Shown here: positions 14,831-25,724 of the stretch, in pieces
Layout: the number at the start of each line of letters is the position of its first letter
How positions within the stretch are numbered: position 1 is the first letter of the stretch
Origin: a virus
Virus record (IMG/VR): IMGVR_UViG_3300034071_000338
Span: 1-64,000 of that record
DNA: 64,000 bases
Strand: one strand, 5' to 3'
Notes under the pieces: generated by a model
Told to the model about the DNA's origin: nothing
Databases searched by the model: none
What the model saw: the letters and a program-made list of their open reading frames with translations, nothing else
Position numbers and translations under genes: made by a program

Positions 14831-17800
14831 TACAGTTTCTGTAATCCTCCTTTACCCTTTTTAGGCTTAGGAGTATAATCGTACATCTCATCTTTCATTG
14901 CTCTTTCTACACTATCCTTCTCTCTCTTAATTAATTTTTCCGCTTGTTTTGCATCATAGTCAGGAGCGTCAGGACCGAATGTTCTATACCAAAGGTCATA
15001 ATCATAGCGCTTCATATCCTCTTGGTTTTGAAATCCTTGAAGTTTTTCTTCCTCAGCTTTCTTTTTATCTCCTTTAGTTCTATCAGCTTTCTCAAGGTCT
15101 TTGTAAAGGTCTTTCATTACAGCTTTACGAATGTCTTTGTATAAAGGAACAAGACCTAAGTTTCCTAATACCTCAAGAGGAATTCTTACATTAAGTTCTT
15201 TTTCTCTTCTCGCAATAGCATCTTCTTTTACCTTTTCTTTCTCTGTCACTTTTTTAACAATAAAAGCAGCAGTATTTAACGCAGGAGTATAAGCACCTCC
15301 CATATTCATAAGTAATTTACCTAAGTCTGTTTGTTTGCTATCGTCCCTTGGTATTAATGTGTAAGCAATACCATCTTTGTATGGGTCGTAATCTCCTTCT
15401 CTTAAAAAGTCAAGGTACTTTTCATTTGCTTCTTCTATACCATAGTTTAATACATTCTTAACAGCGTTACCGAAATCTCTTCCGATTAATAATGAACTAA
15501 ATGCAGAAGCGAATGCTTGACCAAGTTTCTGCATAAATGATTTTTCTGTTTCAGGCTCTTCATCATCAAAGAATAATCCCATAAGACCCGTGCCCAACAT
15601 TTGAAAAATTAATCCATATAACACCATACGTGTAGCAACTGCTCCAAGAACTGCACCACCTTGTTGTTTAGTTAATGAGCCATTACCAATCGCTGCCATA
15701 ATAGCTGTACGTGCTGTAACATATTCAAATATCAAAAACTTTGTCATAAAGTTATTCATATTATTAAATGCTCTTAATGCAAGTTTTTGGTCAGGCTTTA
15801 CAGTTCCTTTTAAAATACCCATAAATGGATTGTCAGTTGCTCCCACCATTACAGACCTTTCATCTGCAAGTTCAGTAGCTTTATCAAGAGCCTCTTTGTT
15901 GGCTTCCATATACGCTTCGTCATTTGCTGCAATCTTTTCAAAGTCTACCTCTTTTCCTGTGATATTTTCAAATTGATTAGCAAATGAACCAAACCACATA
16001 GGTCTCATTATAACTTTATCAGGAGTCGAAATCAAAGCATCAGCTTGAAGCTCAACTGCATTAACATATTTTTTACCTGACCTATTCCAAATTTGTTGAA
16101 TTTTATTTTTAACAGGATTCTTTGATACAGCACCTTTAATTCCACTTGCTTGACTTAATATTGAAGTATCAACTAATCTTCCTGATAATGTATCTGTAGG
16201 GAAAATTCTATTAGTCTGCTTGCTTTTTAAGTTTTCCATTATAGTAGGAGCATCTGAAGACATAATAATTCCTCTATATTTTACACCTGATGCAAGAGCT
16301 TTAGGGTCGCTAATTACTGCAAAACCAATGTTTGAACTTAATTCGGATACAAACCTGCTTGTACCTGCAAGTACTGCACGGTATCCTTGCTTATTTATGT
16401 AATCAAGTGCTATGTCTAATGTTGAATCCTGAGTAAATGTATTTGTCAATAAATTATCTACCGTCTCTTCAAATGCAGCATTGATAGCGTTTATTATTTG
16501 TCTTTGCTCTTTAGGTATTCTTCCTTTACTTTCTAAATTAGCAATAGTACCATTGATAGTTTTACGAGCTGTACGTATTGGCTTCGTCAAATTAAAATCC
16601 ATCAATACAAACTTAGCACCACGCTGAGCACTTGCGAATACGTCAAAGTTTAATGGAGACACCTTGCCTGTTCTTGCAATCAAAGACTTTGCTTTAGTAG
16701 ATGGCCTCATTGCGTTGTTATATTCAGTAACAAATGCACTTCCTGATGTTAAATCGCTTGGTTGAAATTCGTGTAGTACGTTTAAGTGAACATAGTTATT
16801 CAACGGGTCAATTCTATCGCCACGAATAATCGCTGCAGTAAACTCAGCTTGCTCTCTTAAAGATTCGTTTATACCACGAATATCATTAATGGCATCTTTC
16901 TCAGCTTGATTAAATGATTTGTATAACTTTTCATTATCAATATTTCCATCAGTAGAAAAATCTTTAAGTATTTGTTGCAACATTTCAGCATCACGTTCTC
17001 CAAATCGAGACTTGCCTGCATCAATGTGCTTAATGGTAGCTTTTAAATAATCAGCAGCAGGATTTACTTCCTTGTTTCCTTTGTTTGATTCGTACTCAAG
17101 CTGAATCATATATGTCATCATCTTAAACTTAGACATAGTCACTGCATTAGGTTCAAGCCCAAGCGATTTAGCTACTTTTTCTTCAGCTTTCTCTAATATA
17201 TTTTGAACTCTATTTAATTGAGTTTTAAATGCAGCAACCGCTTTTGCAGGCTCACTGAATAATGAATTAAATATATCCTTTGTTTTAAAGTTTCCAAATA
17301 ATTGGTCAATATAAAATAAAGGGTTTCTTCTAATCATCTCTAAGACACCTGTTCTTCCTTGCATTGCAACTTCAGCTTTTACTTTAGAATACAATTGAGA
17401 AAACTTATACATTTTACTTTGCTCAACGGCTTTAGTTAAGACCTTGTCAGTATTAAGTCCATTTAATTTCTCTAACATTATCTCTCCGTAGTGAGGTAAG
17501 TAGTTGTTATTTATATTATCAATAACCTTAAGCAAGTTCTTTAACTCAGTGTTGGTTAAACCATCTACTGCATCAGTTTTAACAACCCTACTTAACTCCT
17601 TAATTGTATCTCTTTCATACTTAGTAGAAAGACCTGAGCCATCAATAGTAGATTTTTTTACTGCATCAGTTAGTTCTTTTCTTTCTGCTGCTAACTCCTC
17701 TTCGGTAAGCTCAGTTTCTTCAACTTGAGGAGCAATATCATCCTTATACTTACGCATAGTCTCTGCTTCCTTATCGTCAATCTCTTTCTCATCAAGCATT

Positions 17801-20800
17801 TTCTTAACTGATGCTGCGTAGTCTAACTCATTATCCTTATATACCTTGTTCTCTGAATTATTGAATCTATCAGCTAACTCATCAGCTTTTGATTGTTCGT
17901 TGTCAATCTCATCAAGGATAGCTTGAACATCTTTAGTTACTACAGACTTCTCATCAAGTGTAAGCACTGCTTGTCTTGCGCCAAACATATCAACCAATTC
18001 TAAGTAACGACCAAGGAACTGATTAGGTATAAGTGTTGGGTTAATAGAAAATAATCTATTCAATGGTCCTACTAATCCATCAGCGATACCAATCTTAGTA
18101 ACAATGTTCTTCTTAGCCATCTTTAACTTGCTCTTAGCTACGTCAATCTTATCAGCATACTCTGCGTTTGCAAACACCTTAGCCATATAGTCAACAAAGT
18201 TTGACACTGAAATCTCGTTTAGCATATTCACCTTGCCAAATCTTGATACAATATTAGCTGCTTGGATAGATGTAATCTTTCCTTTTGATGCCATCTCTCT
18301 AATGTCCTTAGCCAATTCCTTAGCTGCATCTCTTGATAAGTCTCTGATTTGCTTGATGACAAGCATCTTCTCTTCTCTTGAGATATTGGTAATGTCTTTT
18401 AATGCGCCAAGCACACGTCCAATTGACACAGCACGCTTAGCTCCAACACCCATTTTAAATCTACCTTCACGCTCCATTACTTTCTTCTGAGCATCTGTAG
18501 CTCGACTATACACCTCAGAGTTTCTAATTAAAGTATCTAAGTTTGATATTATCTTGGCATCAGCTATACCTCTTCTTTTTTGACGAGTAATTAACTCATC
18601 AACCTTTGTCATTAATTCAGTGTAGCCCGGCAACTTATCTTCAGTAACTTTTTCTCTTTCATTGAAAAAGTCTGTTACCGTTTTTTCTATATTATTTCTC
18701 TTAGCTTCTCCTAATACGTTTACTATTTCTTTTATGGCTTCTTTTAATGCGACAGAAAATTCTACTCCTCTATCCATTAACCTACCAATCTCAACAACTG
18801 ACTTAGCTATTAATCTCTTAAATTCATCTGCGCTTAATCCTGCTTTTTGAGTTCCTTCAGGTAGCGTAGGAGTAAACCAAGATGGCAATTCAAAGTTATC
18901 TATATCTTCAGCTAACTTTAATGCTTTGGTTTCAAACTCACCTTTAGCTTTAGTCTTAGCTTTTTTAGCTGCAACTTTAGCTTTTTCTTTAGCCTTTTTA
19001 TTTTGCTCTTTGTCAAACTCTTTCTTCTTAATCTTATTATAACTATCAGCAACTGCTTGCTTAGCTTCTCCTAATGTTTCAAATCCATCAAAGCCAATCT
19101 CATTACCATCAATATCCTCTGCGGTAAATGAGAACATTTTATCTTCATCAGTAAGTTTTGTTATAGTTCCAATAGGGTCACCATCTGCATTACGTGCTTC
19201 AACAGTAAGTGATGATATGTATGTTACAGTTCTTCCACTTTCAGTTTCTTTTTCATCTTCAAGATAGTCAATAGCATTATCCTTAGTGAACGCATCAGTC
19301 TTAACTTCAGACGCTTGCACAGGGACAAACTGCTCTTCTTCTTCTATTACAAGAGTAGCTTCTGCTTGAACAGGCTTATAGTCTATTAAAGATTGCGGAG
19401 CCTTACCATTGTTACCTGCATCCCATTGTGACTTATCAGCAGCATCTACATTGTTTTTAAATGCTTCTACATCATTCATAAAGGATTCGGCAAGTGTAGA
19501 ATTTGGATTAGTAAATGCATCATAATATAAGTCGCTTAATCTTGCGGCCTCATCTCTTAAATTATCATCTACATTAGTATCTCTTTGAATCTCATAAAAA
19601 TAATGACCAAGCCCATCAGGGATATTCCAACCAAGACGAGCACGTACTGCATCTAACTTTTGTTTAGCTGTAGCTTTTTGTTTCTCATCTCCGGTAAATC
19701 CTTTTAAGCCATCTTTAGCTAAATAGGCTTCATTGGTAATCACTTGAACTTCTGCGATTGTACCATTAGATGTACGAATTTCAATAAGTCTTTTTGGATA
19801 ACCTAAGTCTGTAGTCTCGGTAATTCTTCTTAATTCTTTGTCGCCCGGATATTTCTCATCAATTGTTTTAAATACTTTATCAGCATTAGCTTCAGTATCT
19901 ACTACAATATTTACACGTGCGCCATCACCAAGTTTTTCGGTGAATGCATTATACCATCTGATAGCTTTAACAGATGCACGTTCAGGGCGTTTAATTGGGA
20001 ATGGGGATATGGATGCATCAACTTCAGCAATGGCATCTTGTGCAATGCTTTCTACTTCGGCCTTAGCGTCTTCGTAAAGTTTTTTATTTGTTTCAAATGT
20101 ACGCTGCACTGCAGGCTGTACTACTTTATTTAACTCGTTAAATCGAGTTTGTTCTTCAGGAGATAACTTTTTTCCTTCTTTTTGTAAATCAATTTCTTTT
20201 TGACGCAAGTCAGCAAGTTCAACTGCAAGTGCTTCTACTTTTGTGGTTGATTCTTTGAACGATTTAAGAACGTCACTTCTATCGAATTGTCTTGTTGGGT
20301 CTGAGGTTCCTTCATTTTTGGCTCCTTGGTAAGAAGATTTTTTGATTCTAACCGTTGGTTTAACTTTGACATTAGGTCCGAGTACATCAGCCGTTGCTTT
20401 TTCGGCTGCGATTGACTTTGAGTCAAGGTCTCTTGTTCGTTCTTCATATTGTTCATCTTCTGTTAAATTTTGTTGGTCAGTATCTTCAAAGAATTTAATT
20501 ATAGATACTTTAATCTCGTTATTATTAATGTTGAATGCCTCAACACCATTCTTTTCAAGTTCAACTGACAGGTCTGTAACTTGTTCGTCAGTTATTGGTT
20601 CATCAAAGGTATAAATAATTTGTGGATAATGCATCAAATTATTTTCATCAAATTCAGTAAGAGGTATATCTCTCTTTCCACTAAACACATCTGACTCATA
20701 TTCAGAGTCTGTTTCTAATATAAATGCATCTTGAGAATACTTCTCAGCAAAGTCAAATAATAACTTACTAACTGCTTCAGTATTAGCTTGTGGACTAATT

Positions 20801-23403
20801 GATAGAATCATATTAAATGATGGCTCAAATGAACCATTCCATAAGCCACGCTTAGGGTCGCTAAACTTAACAGCTACACCATCAACTTTTGCTACTTCAT
20901 CAATAATATCTTGCTTAGCATCGTTTAATATTTGATTTTCAGCTTCCTTTATCTTAGCAAGAACTTTAGGGTCTTTCTTTTTAGCGTATTGCTTAACAAA
21001 CTTGTCATAGTTCAATGACAACTTCTTAATCCTTTTAGTTACAGGCGTAGCTTCACGTACTGTAGCCGGAGTAATTAATACAGATATATCTCTAACTAAC
21101 TTAGGAGCTTGTGTCTTTAAAGACACTTTTTGTTCTGCTTTTAATGTTTCTAACTCACTATTTATCTCATCAATACGAGCACGTGTTTTTAATTGAATTG
21201 GAGAATTAGGCATTTGCTTTAACGCTTTAGAGGTCAAAGACACCTTTTCTTTTTCAAGTTTATTTATTTTTTCAATTACTTCTTGCGTCCCGATTTCAGG
21301 AGTGACCTCTTCGGTCCTTGTGGTAACGACTTGAGGTCCTTGGTCTCCTTCGACCACTTGCTGCAATCCCACTTCGGGTTGTTCTGTGCGTAGCACGCCT
21401 TCATCTGTTGTTTGTTTTTGAATGGCATAATCTTTTGCTTGTTTACCGGTTAATGTATATGAATATCCTTCTCCTATTTTTCCTGATATTTTTTTTCCTA
21501 ATGGAAGACCAAATATCATTTTTCTACCCTCGAACTCAATGCCTTCTTTTTTTACGGCTATATCTCTGAATTGTTCAGGTACTTCTTCAAGTGTTTTTAC
21601 ATTGAAAGTAACATTTTCATTATCATCTAATGAAGATATTTCTTCAGGAATACCTAATGTCACTTCTTCCACTTGTGGCTTAGACTCCATTATAATCTGT
21701 TGTATTTGATTGTTGAGGTCAGCAATCTCTTGCTTTTCTCTTGCTACAAGTACATCATCTTTATTCTGAATGTCAGTTTTTAATTGGTCTCTTTGTCTAA
21801 GTAAAGTAGCAATCTGAGCCTTCTCTGCATTGGTAACCTTTAAGTCTTTTACAGCATTTGAAACCTGCTGTACCTTATCGAATACATACAATGATTGCTT
21901 TGCTTCATCTTCTGAAATCTCACCATCCTTTACTTTCTTAGTTAAGTTCTTAGATAATATATCTCTTGACTTATTAGTATTAGCTATTTGGATTTGTTCT
22001 GCTGTAATAGGAGCATCTTTTGATACATTAAATACTTGGTCTAATTTTGTATCAGTGTCTTTTAATACGGCATTTATCTCTTCCTTAGACTTGTATGTCT
22101 CAACAAGATTAGTTACCTTATCCTTTGCTTTCATTGCATTGATAGGAGCTGTGAATACCACACCACTGCCTGCACCTGTTACAAATGCATCAGCAACACC
22201 TTCAAACGTAGGCTTATTACTAAGCACATTCTGAGTGATTTGAGTAGCTGCTTCTTCAATACCTTCACCCAATAGACCAATAGGAGCACCATACTTTGTC
22301 AATGCACCTTTATAAGCCTGAACTAAACCATCTCTAAAAATATTCTTTCCTACTTCTACACCTTCTTTCTTAACAATGTCTTTATAAACCTGACCAATTG
22401 TACCTGTACCAATTGCACTAAATACAGTCTCAGCCGCAGACATACCTAATGCCTTTACGGTCTTTTCAATCTCAGGCATATCAGGATTTTCTTCGCCTAA
22501 TTGCTCTCTATTTTGTTCAAGGAATCCGGCAGTACTAATTGCTGCTAACTCAGCAGGAGCAAGCGTAGCTCCTCCCATCATCATAGCTATACTTACAGGA
22601 GCAGACTCTACAATGCTACTTCCAAGTAATTCAAATGCATCATTATAGTTGCCCTTCTGTATATTGTCTACAATACCTGAGCTTTCGTATCTTTCTTTAT
22701 TAAATTTAGCAGTAACCTCTTGTAATCTTTTTTCTTCTTCGTTTAACTTGTTTAATACGGGATTGCTTATGCCAAACTGCTTTTTAAATGTATCAGCGTT
22801 AGCTGCAATATCCCAACCTGTAGCCCAAGCCAATGCATTCTGAGGTATAGATGCAATATTGATAACCGTCTCAGGTATAGATGCAACCATCTTCTCCAAT
22901 GAGGTAAGACCTGATAATGCTCTTGTGCCTATGTTTTTTAAGTAAACGTTTTCTTCCTCAGGCATTTCAAGCGCTCCTAAATTCTTAAGTAATTTTTCTT
23001 TTTTAGGCGGAGCCATCTCAGGTATAACATTCGTTATAGTTTCAGGAAGAGGCGTAACACCTGTTGGCGTTGCAAATCCTGTCTCTGCTGCTACTTGTCC
23101 TTCTCTAAGAAATTTAGGAAGCGGTTTTGACGAAACCAAAGAAGTATCTTCCGAAGGTAATTCCGTAGTACCTTTTTTTTTTAATTCAGGCTGAGCACTA
23201 AATCCAAACTCAGGGAACTTGCTAAACACCTCATCTTCCGTAGCATACTTGCCACTATTAGAAGTAGCAACAAAGTCTCTTAAAGCCTGAACATCATATC
23301 CTTTTAATTCAGGAAACTTAGAAAGTAACGTAGCTTCGTCAGCATATTTACCACTATTTGATGTAGCAACAAAATCTCTTAACGCTTGTTTTAAATCCGA
23401 CAT
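14827..23403 (-). CDS. Giant virion-associated polyvalent/ejection protein (2,858 aa)
   Basis: This is the last gene of the virion operon and the largest in the window. The N-terminus holds two tandem copies of a unit containing ALRDFVATSNSGKY (residues about 7-73). A Gly/Ala-rich hydrophobic region (about 265-420) could insert in membranes. Residues about 1110-1270 (RINIVVD..., LGYPKRLIEIRTSNG, IAEVQVITNEAY, GLGHYFYEIQRD) resemble a RelA/SpoT-type nucleotidyltransferase fold, but catalytic function is unproven. A Lys/Ala stretch (about 1455-1490) precedes long helical regions. Two hydrophobic spans lie near 2555-2610, then a basic tail. It fits the large, multi-domain internal proteins injected by podoviruses. 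No RNA polymerase metal-binding motif was seen. Confidence 0.72.
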   Translation of the reverse strand: MSDLKQALRDFVATSNSGKYADEATLLSKFPELKGYDVQALRDFVATSNSGKYATEDEVFSKFPEFGFSAQPELKKKGTTELPSEDTSLVSSKPLPKFLREGQVAAETGFATPTGVTPLPETITNVIPEMAPPKKEKLLKNLGALEMPEEENVYLKNIGTRALSGLTSLEKMVASIPETVINIASIPQNALAWATGWDIAANADTFKKQFGISNPVLNKLNEEEKRLQEVTAKFNKERYESSGIVDNIQKGNYNDAFELLGSSIVESAPVSIAMMMGGATLAPAELAAISTAGFLEQNREQLGEENPDMPEIEKTVKALGMSAAETVFSAIGTGTIGQVYKDIVKKEGVEVGKNIFRDGLVQAYKGALTKYGAPIGLLGEGIEEAATQITQNVLSNKPTFEGVADAFVTGAGSGVVFTAPINAMKAKDKVTNLVETYKSKEEINAVLKDTDTKLDQVFNVSKDAPITAEQIQIANTNKSRDILSKNLTKKVKDGEISEDEAKQSLYVFDKVQQVSNAVKDLKVTNAEKAQIATLLRQRDQLKTDIQNKDDVLVAREKQEIADLNNQIQQIIMESKPQVEEVTLGIPEEISSLDDNENVTFNVKTLEEVPEQFRDIAVKKEGIEFEGRKMIFGLPLGKKISGKIGEGYSYTLTGKQAKDYAIQKQTTDEGVLRTEQPEVGLQQVVEGDQGPQVVTTRTEEVTPEIGTQEVIEKINKLEKEKVSLTSKALKQMPNSPIQLKTRARIDEINSELETLKAEQKVSLKTQAPKLVRDISVLITPATVREATPVTKRIKKLSLNYDKFVKQYAKKKDPKVLAKIKEAENQILNDAKQDIIDEVAKVDGVAVKFSDPKRGLWNGSFEPSFNMILSISPQANTEAVSKLLFDFAEKYSQDAFILETDSEYESDVFSGKRDIPLTEFDENNLMHYPQIIYTFDEPITDEQVTDLSVELEKNGVEAFNINNNEIKVSIIKFFEDTDQQNLTEDEQYEERTRDLDSKSIAAEKATADVLGPNVKVKPTVRIKKSSYQGAKNEGTSDPTRQFDRSDVLKSFKESTTKVEALAVELADLRQKEIDLQKEGKKLSPEEQTRFNELNKVVQPAVQRTFETNKKLYEDAKAEVESIAQDAIAEVDASISPFPIKRPERASVKAIRWYNAFTEKLGDGARVNIVVDTEANADKVFKTIDEKYPGDKELRRITETTDLGYPKRLIEIRTSNGTIAEVQVITNEAYLAKDGLKGFTGDEKQKATAKQKLDAVRARLGWNIPDGLGHYFYEIQRDTNVDDNLRDEAARLSDLYYDAFTNPNSTLAESFMNDVEAFKNNVDAADKSQWDAGNNGKAPQSLIDYKPVQAEATLVIEEEEQFVPVQASEVKTDAFTKDNAIDYLEDEKETESGRTVTYISSLTVEARNADGDPIGTITKLTDEDKMFSFTAEDIDGNEIGFDGFETLGEAKQAVADSYNKIKKKEFDKEQNKKAKEKAKVAAKKAKTKAKGEFETKALKLAEDIDNFELPSWFTPTLPEGTQKAGLSADEFKRLIAKSVVEIGRLMDRGVEFSVALKEAIKEIVNVLGEAKRNNIEKTVTDFFNEREKVTEDKLPGYTELMTKVDELITRQKRRGIADAKIISNLDTLIRNSEVYSRATDAQKKVMEREGRFKMGVGAKRAVSIGRVLGALKDITNISREEKMLVIKQIRDLSRDAAKELAKDIREMASKGKITSIQAANIVSRFGKVNMLNEISVSNFVDYMAKVFANAEYADKIDVAKSKLKMAKKNIVTKIGIADGLVGPLNRLFSINPTLIPNQFLGRYLELVDMFGARQAVLTLDEKSVVTKDVQAILDEIDNEQSKADELADRFNNSENKVYKDNELDYAASVKKMLDEKEIDDKEAETMRKYKDDIAPQVEETELTEEELAAERKELTDAVKKSTIDGSGLSTKYERDTIKELSRVVKTDAVDGLTNTELKNLLKVIDNINNNYLPHYGEIMLEKLNGLNTDKVLTKAVEQSKMYKFSQLYSKVKAEVAMQGRTGVLEMIRRNPLFYIDQLFGNFKTKDIFNSLFSEPAKAVAAFKTQLNRVQNILEKAEEKVAKSLGLEPNAVTMSKFKMMTYMIQLEYESNKGNKEVNPAADYLKATIKHIDAGKSRFGERDAEMLQQILKDFSTDGNIDNEKLYKSFNQAEKDAINDIRGINESLREQAEFTAAIIRGDRIDPLNNYVHLNVLHEFQPSDLTSGSAFVTEYNNAMRPSTKAKSLIARTGKVSPLNFDVFASAQRGAKFVLMDFNLTKPIRTARKTINGTIANLESKGRIPKEQRQIINAINAAFEETVDNLLTNTFTQDSTLDIALDYINKQGYRAVLAGTSRFVSELSSNIGFAVISDPKALASGVKYRGIIMSSDAPTIMENLKSKQTNRIFPTDTLSGRLVDTSILSQASGIKGAVSKNPVKNKIQQIWNRSGKKYVNAVELQADALISTPDKVIMRPMWFGSFANQFENITGKEVDFEKIAANDEAYMEANKEALDKATELADERSVMVGATDNPFMGILKGTVKPDQKLALRAFNNMNNFMTKFLIFEYVTARTAIMAAIGNGSLTKQQGGAVLGAVATRMVLYGLIFQMLGTGLMGLFFDDEEPETEKSFMQKLGQAFASAFSSLLIGRDFGNAVKNVLNYGIEEANEKYLDFLREGDYDPYKDGIAYTLIPRDDSKQTDLGKLLMNMGGAYTPALNTAAFIVKKVTEKEKVKEDAIARREKELNVRIPLEVLGNLGLVPLYKDIRKAVMKDLYKDLEKADRTKGDKKKAEEEKLQGFQNQEDMKRYDYDLWYRTFGPDAPDYDAKQAEKLIKREKDSVERAMKDEMYDYTPKPKKGKGGLQKLY
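21111..21126. repeat. 16-bp palindrome, copy 5 (perfect GTGTCTTTAAAGACAC)
   Basis: A fully symmetric version inside the giant protein gene, coding KVSLKT on the minus strand. The centre is TA rather than CA/TG. A half-site-like AAAGACAC also lies about 110 bp away near 21235. Confidence 0.88.
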
Positions 23404-23414
23404 AGTATTTTTTT

Positions 23415-24995
23415 TTATCTTTCGTTACCACCCTTTATAGTTCCACTTACAGGAGTTGCACTAACACCTGCCGGTGGAGTATATGATTGAAGAGTAAATG
23501 GATTAGGAGGAGTAGCTCCCAATCTTACTGCTTCAGCCGTTGCTCTTCCCGATGGGTTAAAGGTAGCATTTTTTATAAAACCACGTTGATTTACTGCATT
23601 ACCAATATTTGGATTGCCTGTTAGTAAAACTCCTGCTGATTTAACAAACTGCTCATCACTCATAACTTTTCCATCTGCACCCTTAAATGGTATCACCTTT
23701 TGAGTTAATCTACCTGCTTCATCAGCAAGTGTAACAGTTACACCCGTTGCATCCCTTGTAACTTTTCTAACTGCAGGATTAATGTCTCTAAAGAAAGTAG
23801 TAGCACCTTGAATAGCTTTATTGTCTCCGCCATATAATGCACCAACTTGATTAGCAACTAATACATCGCTTTGAGCTTGTTGTTGTTGAGCTAATTGCCA
23901 TTGTTGTGGCTGAGGTCCATAAGGTTGGAATCCTGTTGGCTTAATATCTTTCTCGTTATCCAATCTTGCTAACAACTGAGTTCTAACCCAATCTTTAGCC
24001 TCGGTTAATTGAGCTTTATAATTAGCTCCATCAGTATCTATTGTAGGTAATCCTGTAGATGGATTAATCTTAATTAATATCTTGCTCTTGTCTTTAGCTG
24101 CCTCTTCTTTATTATAAGTAAATGATTCTTGGCTATATGTACCTACATTCTCTGTTAAAACTGAAGTGATATTATATGGATTAGCAAAGTATGAATTTAT
24201 CTGTTGGTCTATAGCCTTATTTGCATTATCAACCACAGCTTTTACAGCAGGGTCAGTAGATGCTTCATTTTGTTTTAAACCCAAAAGCTCAATTACACTA
24301 CCTTGTTTTGTAGTAGTAGCAGCAGTAAATAAAGTATTCTTTATCTCCCCCATATTCTTTACCGTATTATTAATGGCAGCATTAGCATCCCAAGTAGGAA
24401 TATCTGCTAATATTTTGCCCTTTAATACGTTTACAGGAGCTACATCTTGAGTCAACTCCATCACTCCTGTATCAGGATTAGGTCTCATTATACCAACATT
24501 TACCACACCCGTTGATGGGTCAATGATAGCTTTAGATTTTGAGAAATCAGCAAAGCCTTCTATTGATGCCATATTAGCACCTGTTAACGCCTGAAGTTTA
24601 CCACTTTGGATACCCTCCATTTTAGTCTTATAATTGTCTTGATATAACTTTTGTAATTCAAATAATGTATTTGTACCATCTACATAGTTCTGTCTTCTAT
24701 ACGTATAATCTTGTAGCTTCATTTGACCTGACTTTAATAGTCGGTTGTCAATCATCTGCTGCTCCATCATTGAATGCGCATAATCATTTGTAAACTTATT
24801 GGCATCCTGATACTGTCCCTGTGGTGCGTTCTGTAATACGTTTTGAAATTCACGTGTAGCTTGGTCGATGTCAGCTTTCTTTTTATTACGAATCTCCACC
24901 TCTTGTTTAAGCATATCAGATATGCCTTTGCCGACTTCAGCCCAATTGACCTGACTATCTGCGTTTCGTTCTGCGTATTTATAATATGTAGCCAT
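23415..24995 (-). CDS. Internal virion/ejection protein candidate (526 aa)
   Basis: The N-terminal 130 residues are helical and charged (WAEVGKGISDMLKQEVEIRNKKKADIDQ), followed by mixed regions and a Gln-rich segment (QPQQWQLAQQQQAQ, about residue 360). It lies between a small Ala-rich helical protein and the giant protein, the position of ejection-complex genes in podoviruses. No enzymatic motif is seen. A few Gly/Pro-rich tail residues end the protein. Confidence 0.65.
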   Translation of the reverse strand: MATYYKYAERNADSQVNWAEVGKGISDMLKQEVEIRNKKKADIDQATREFQNVLQNAPQGQYQDANKFTNDYAHSMMEQQMIDNRLLKSGQMKLQDYTYRRQNYVDGTNTLFELQKLYQDNYKTKMEGIQSGKLQALTGANMASIEGFADFSKSKAIIDPSTGVVNVGIMRPNPDTGVMELTQDVAPVNVLKGKILADIPTWDANAAINNTVKNMGEIKNTLFTAATTTKQGSVIELLGLKQNEASTDPAVKAVVDNANKAIDQQINSYFANPYNITSVLTENVGTYSQESFTYNKEEAAKDKSKILIKINPSTGLPTIDTDGANYKAQLTEAKDWVRTQLLARLDNEKDIKPTGFQPYGPQPQQWQLAQQQQAQSDVLVANQVGALYGGDNKAIQGATTFFRDINPAVRKVTRDATGVTVTLADEAGRLTQKVIPFKGADGKVMSDEQFVKSAGVLLTGNPNIGNAVNQRGFIKNATFNPSGRATAEAVRLGATPPNPFTLQSYTPPAGVSATPVSGTIKGGNER

Positions 24996-25021
24996 AATGT
25001 TATTCGGTTTCTTTTTTATTA

Positions 25022-25723
25022 TTAACTACCACCTAATCCGGGTACATTAAAAGGATTTGTTATAAATGGACTTGAGTTTACAAATGGATTTACAGGAACA
25101 GGAGGTGGAGTAGGTAAAGCATATTTATCAGGTCTAACTGAAATAGGATTACCTAAGGCATCTGTATCTACTTTAGAATATAATGGAGCAAGCTGCATAG
25201 CCTGTTGACCCATACTTGCAAGACCTTTAAATCCTTGTTCAGTAGCTTGAGCCGCCAATTGCTGAGCATCTCTTGCAGCTTGTTGTGCACCTGCTACTTC
25301 TTGCAAAGATAAAGATGATTGAAGACCTGCTAAACGAGCTTCTTCTGCAGCAGATAACTTTTCAAGATTCATTAAATCTTGACCCATTGCAGTTCTTATT
25401 CCTGCTTGTGCTTGTTGTTGTGCCATTTGAATACGTCCTGCCGTAGCAGCCGCACCTCTTTCGCTCTCTACTCCTGCTTGAATAGCTTGAGCACCTTGAG
25501 AAAGTAATGCTTCTCTTTCTAATTCATATGGTTCTTTTTGAATACCTAAGTTGTCATAAAAGTTTACCTCAAGTTTTTTTCTTGCTTCTGCCATAGCTTG
25601 CTCAGCATCTTGCTCAGCTTGGCGCTGTGCTTTTTTCTGCTTTCCTGCTTGTGCAAAAGACATACCTGTACTTCCTGCTGTTATAGCTAAACTTGCTATT
25701 GCTAATGATGTTGCTGCGGGCAT
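25022..25723 (-). CDS. Ala/Gln-rich internal virion protein (233 aa)
   Basis: An N-terminal hydrophobic stretch (MPAATSLAIASLAITAGSTGMSFAQAG) is followed by a long Ala/Gln/Glu helix (residues 25-180) and a Pro-rich tail. This composition is typical of small podoviral ejection proteins that form part of the channel across the envelope (T7 gp14-like in role, not clearly in sequence). Its place directly upstream of two larger internal-protein candidates supports this. Confidence 0.65.
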   Translation of the reverse strand: MPAATSLAIASLAITAGSTGMSFAQAGKQKKAQRQAEQDAEQAMAEARKKLEVNFYDNLGIQKEPYELEREALLSQGAQAIQAGVESERGAAATAGRIQMAQQQAQAGIRTAMGQDLMNLEKLSAAEEARLAGLQSSLSLQEVAGAQQAARDAQQLAAQATEQGFKGLASMGQQAMQLAPLYSKVDTDALGNPISVRPDKYALPTPPPVPVNPFVNSSPFITNPFNVPGLGGS

Positions 25724-25724
25724 A

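Noticed and set aside
20235-20456. 73-codon Gln-rich minus-strand frame inside the giant gene
   Set aside because: It is an out-of-frame shadow; the main frame is uninterrupted here and no leader precedes the ATG.
14827-23403. Virion RNA polymerase in the giant protein
   Set aside because: crAss-like phages often carry one, but I found no DxDxD-type metal-binding motif or other polymerase signature in this protein.
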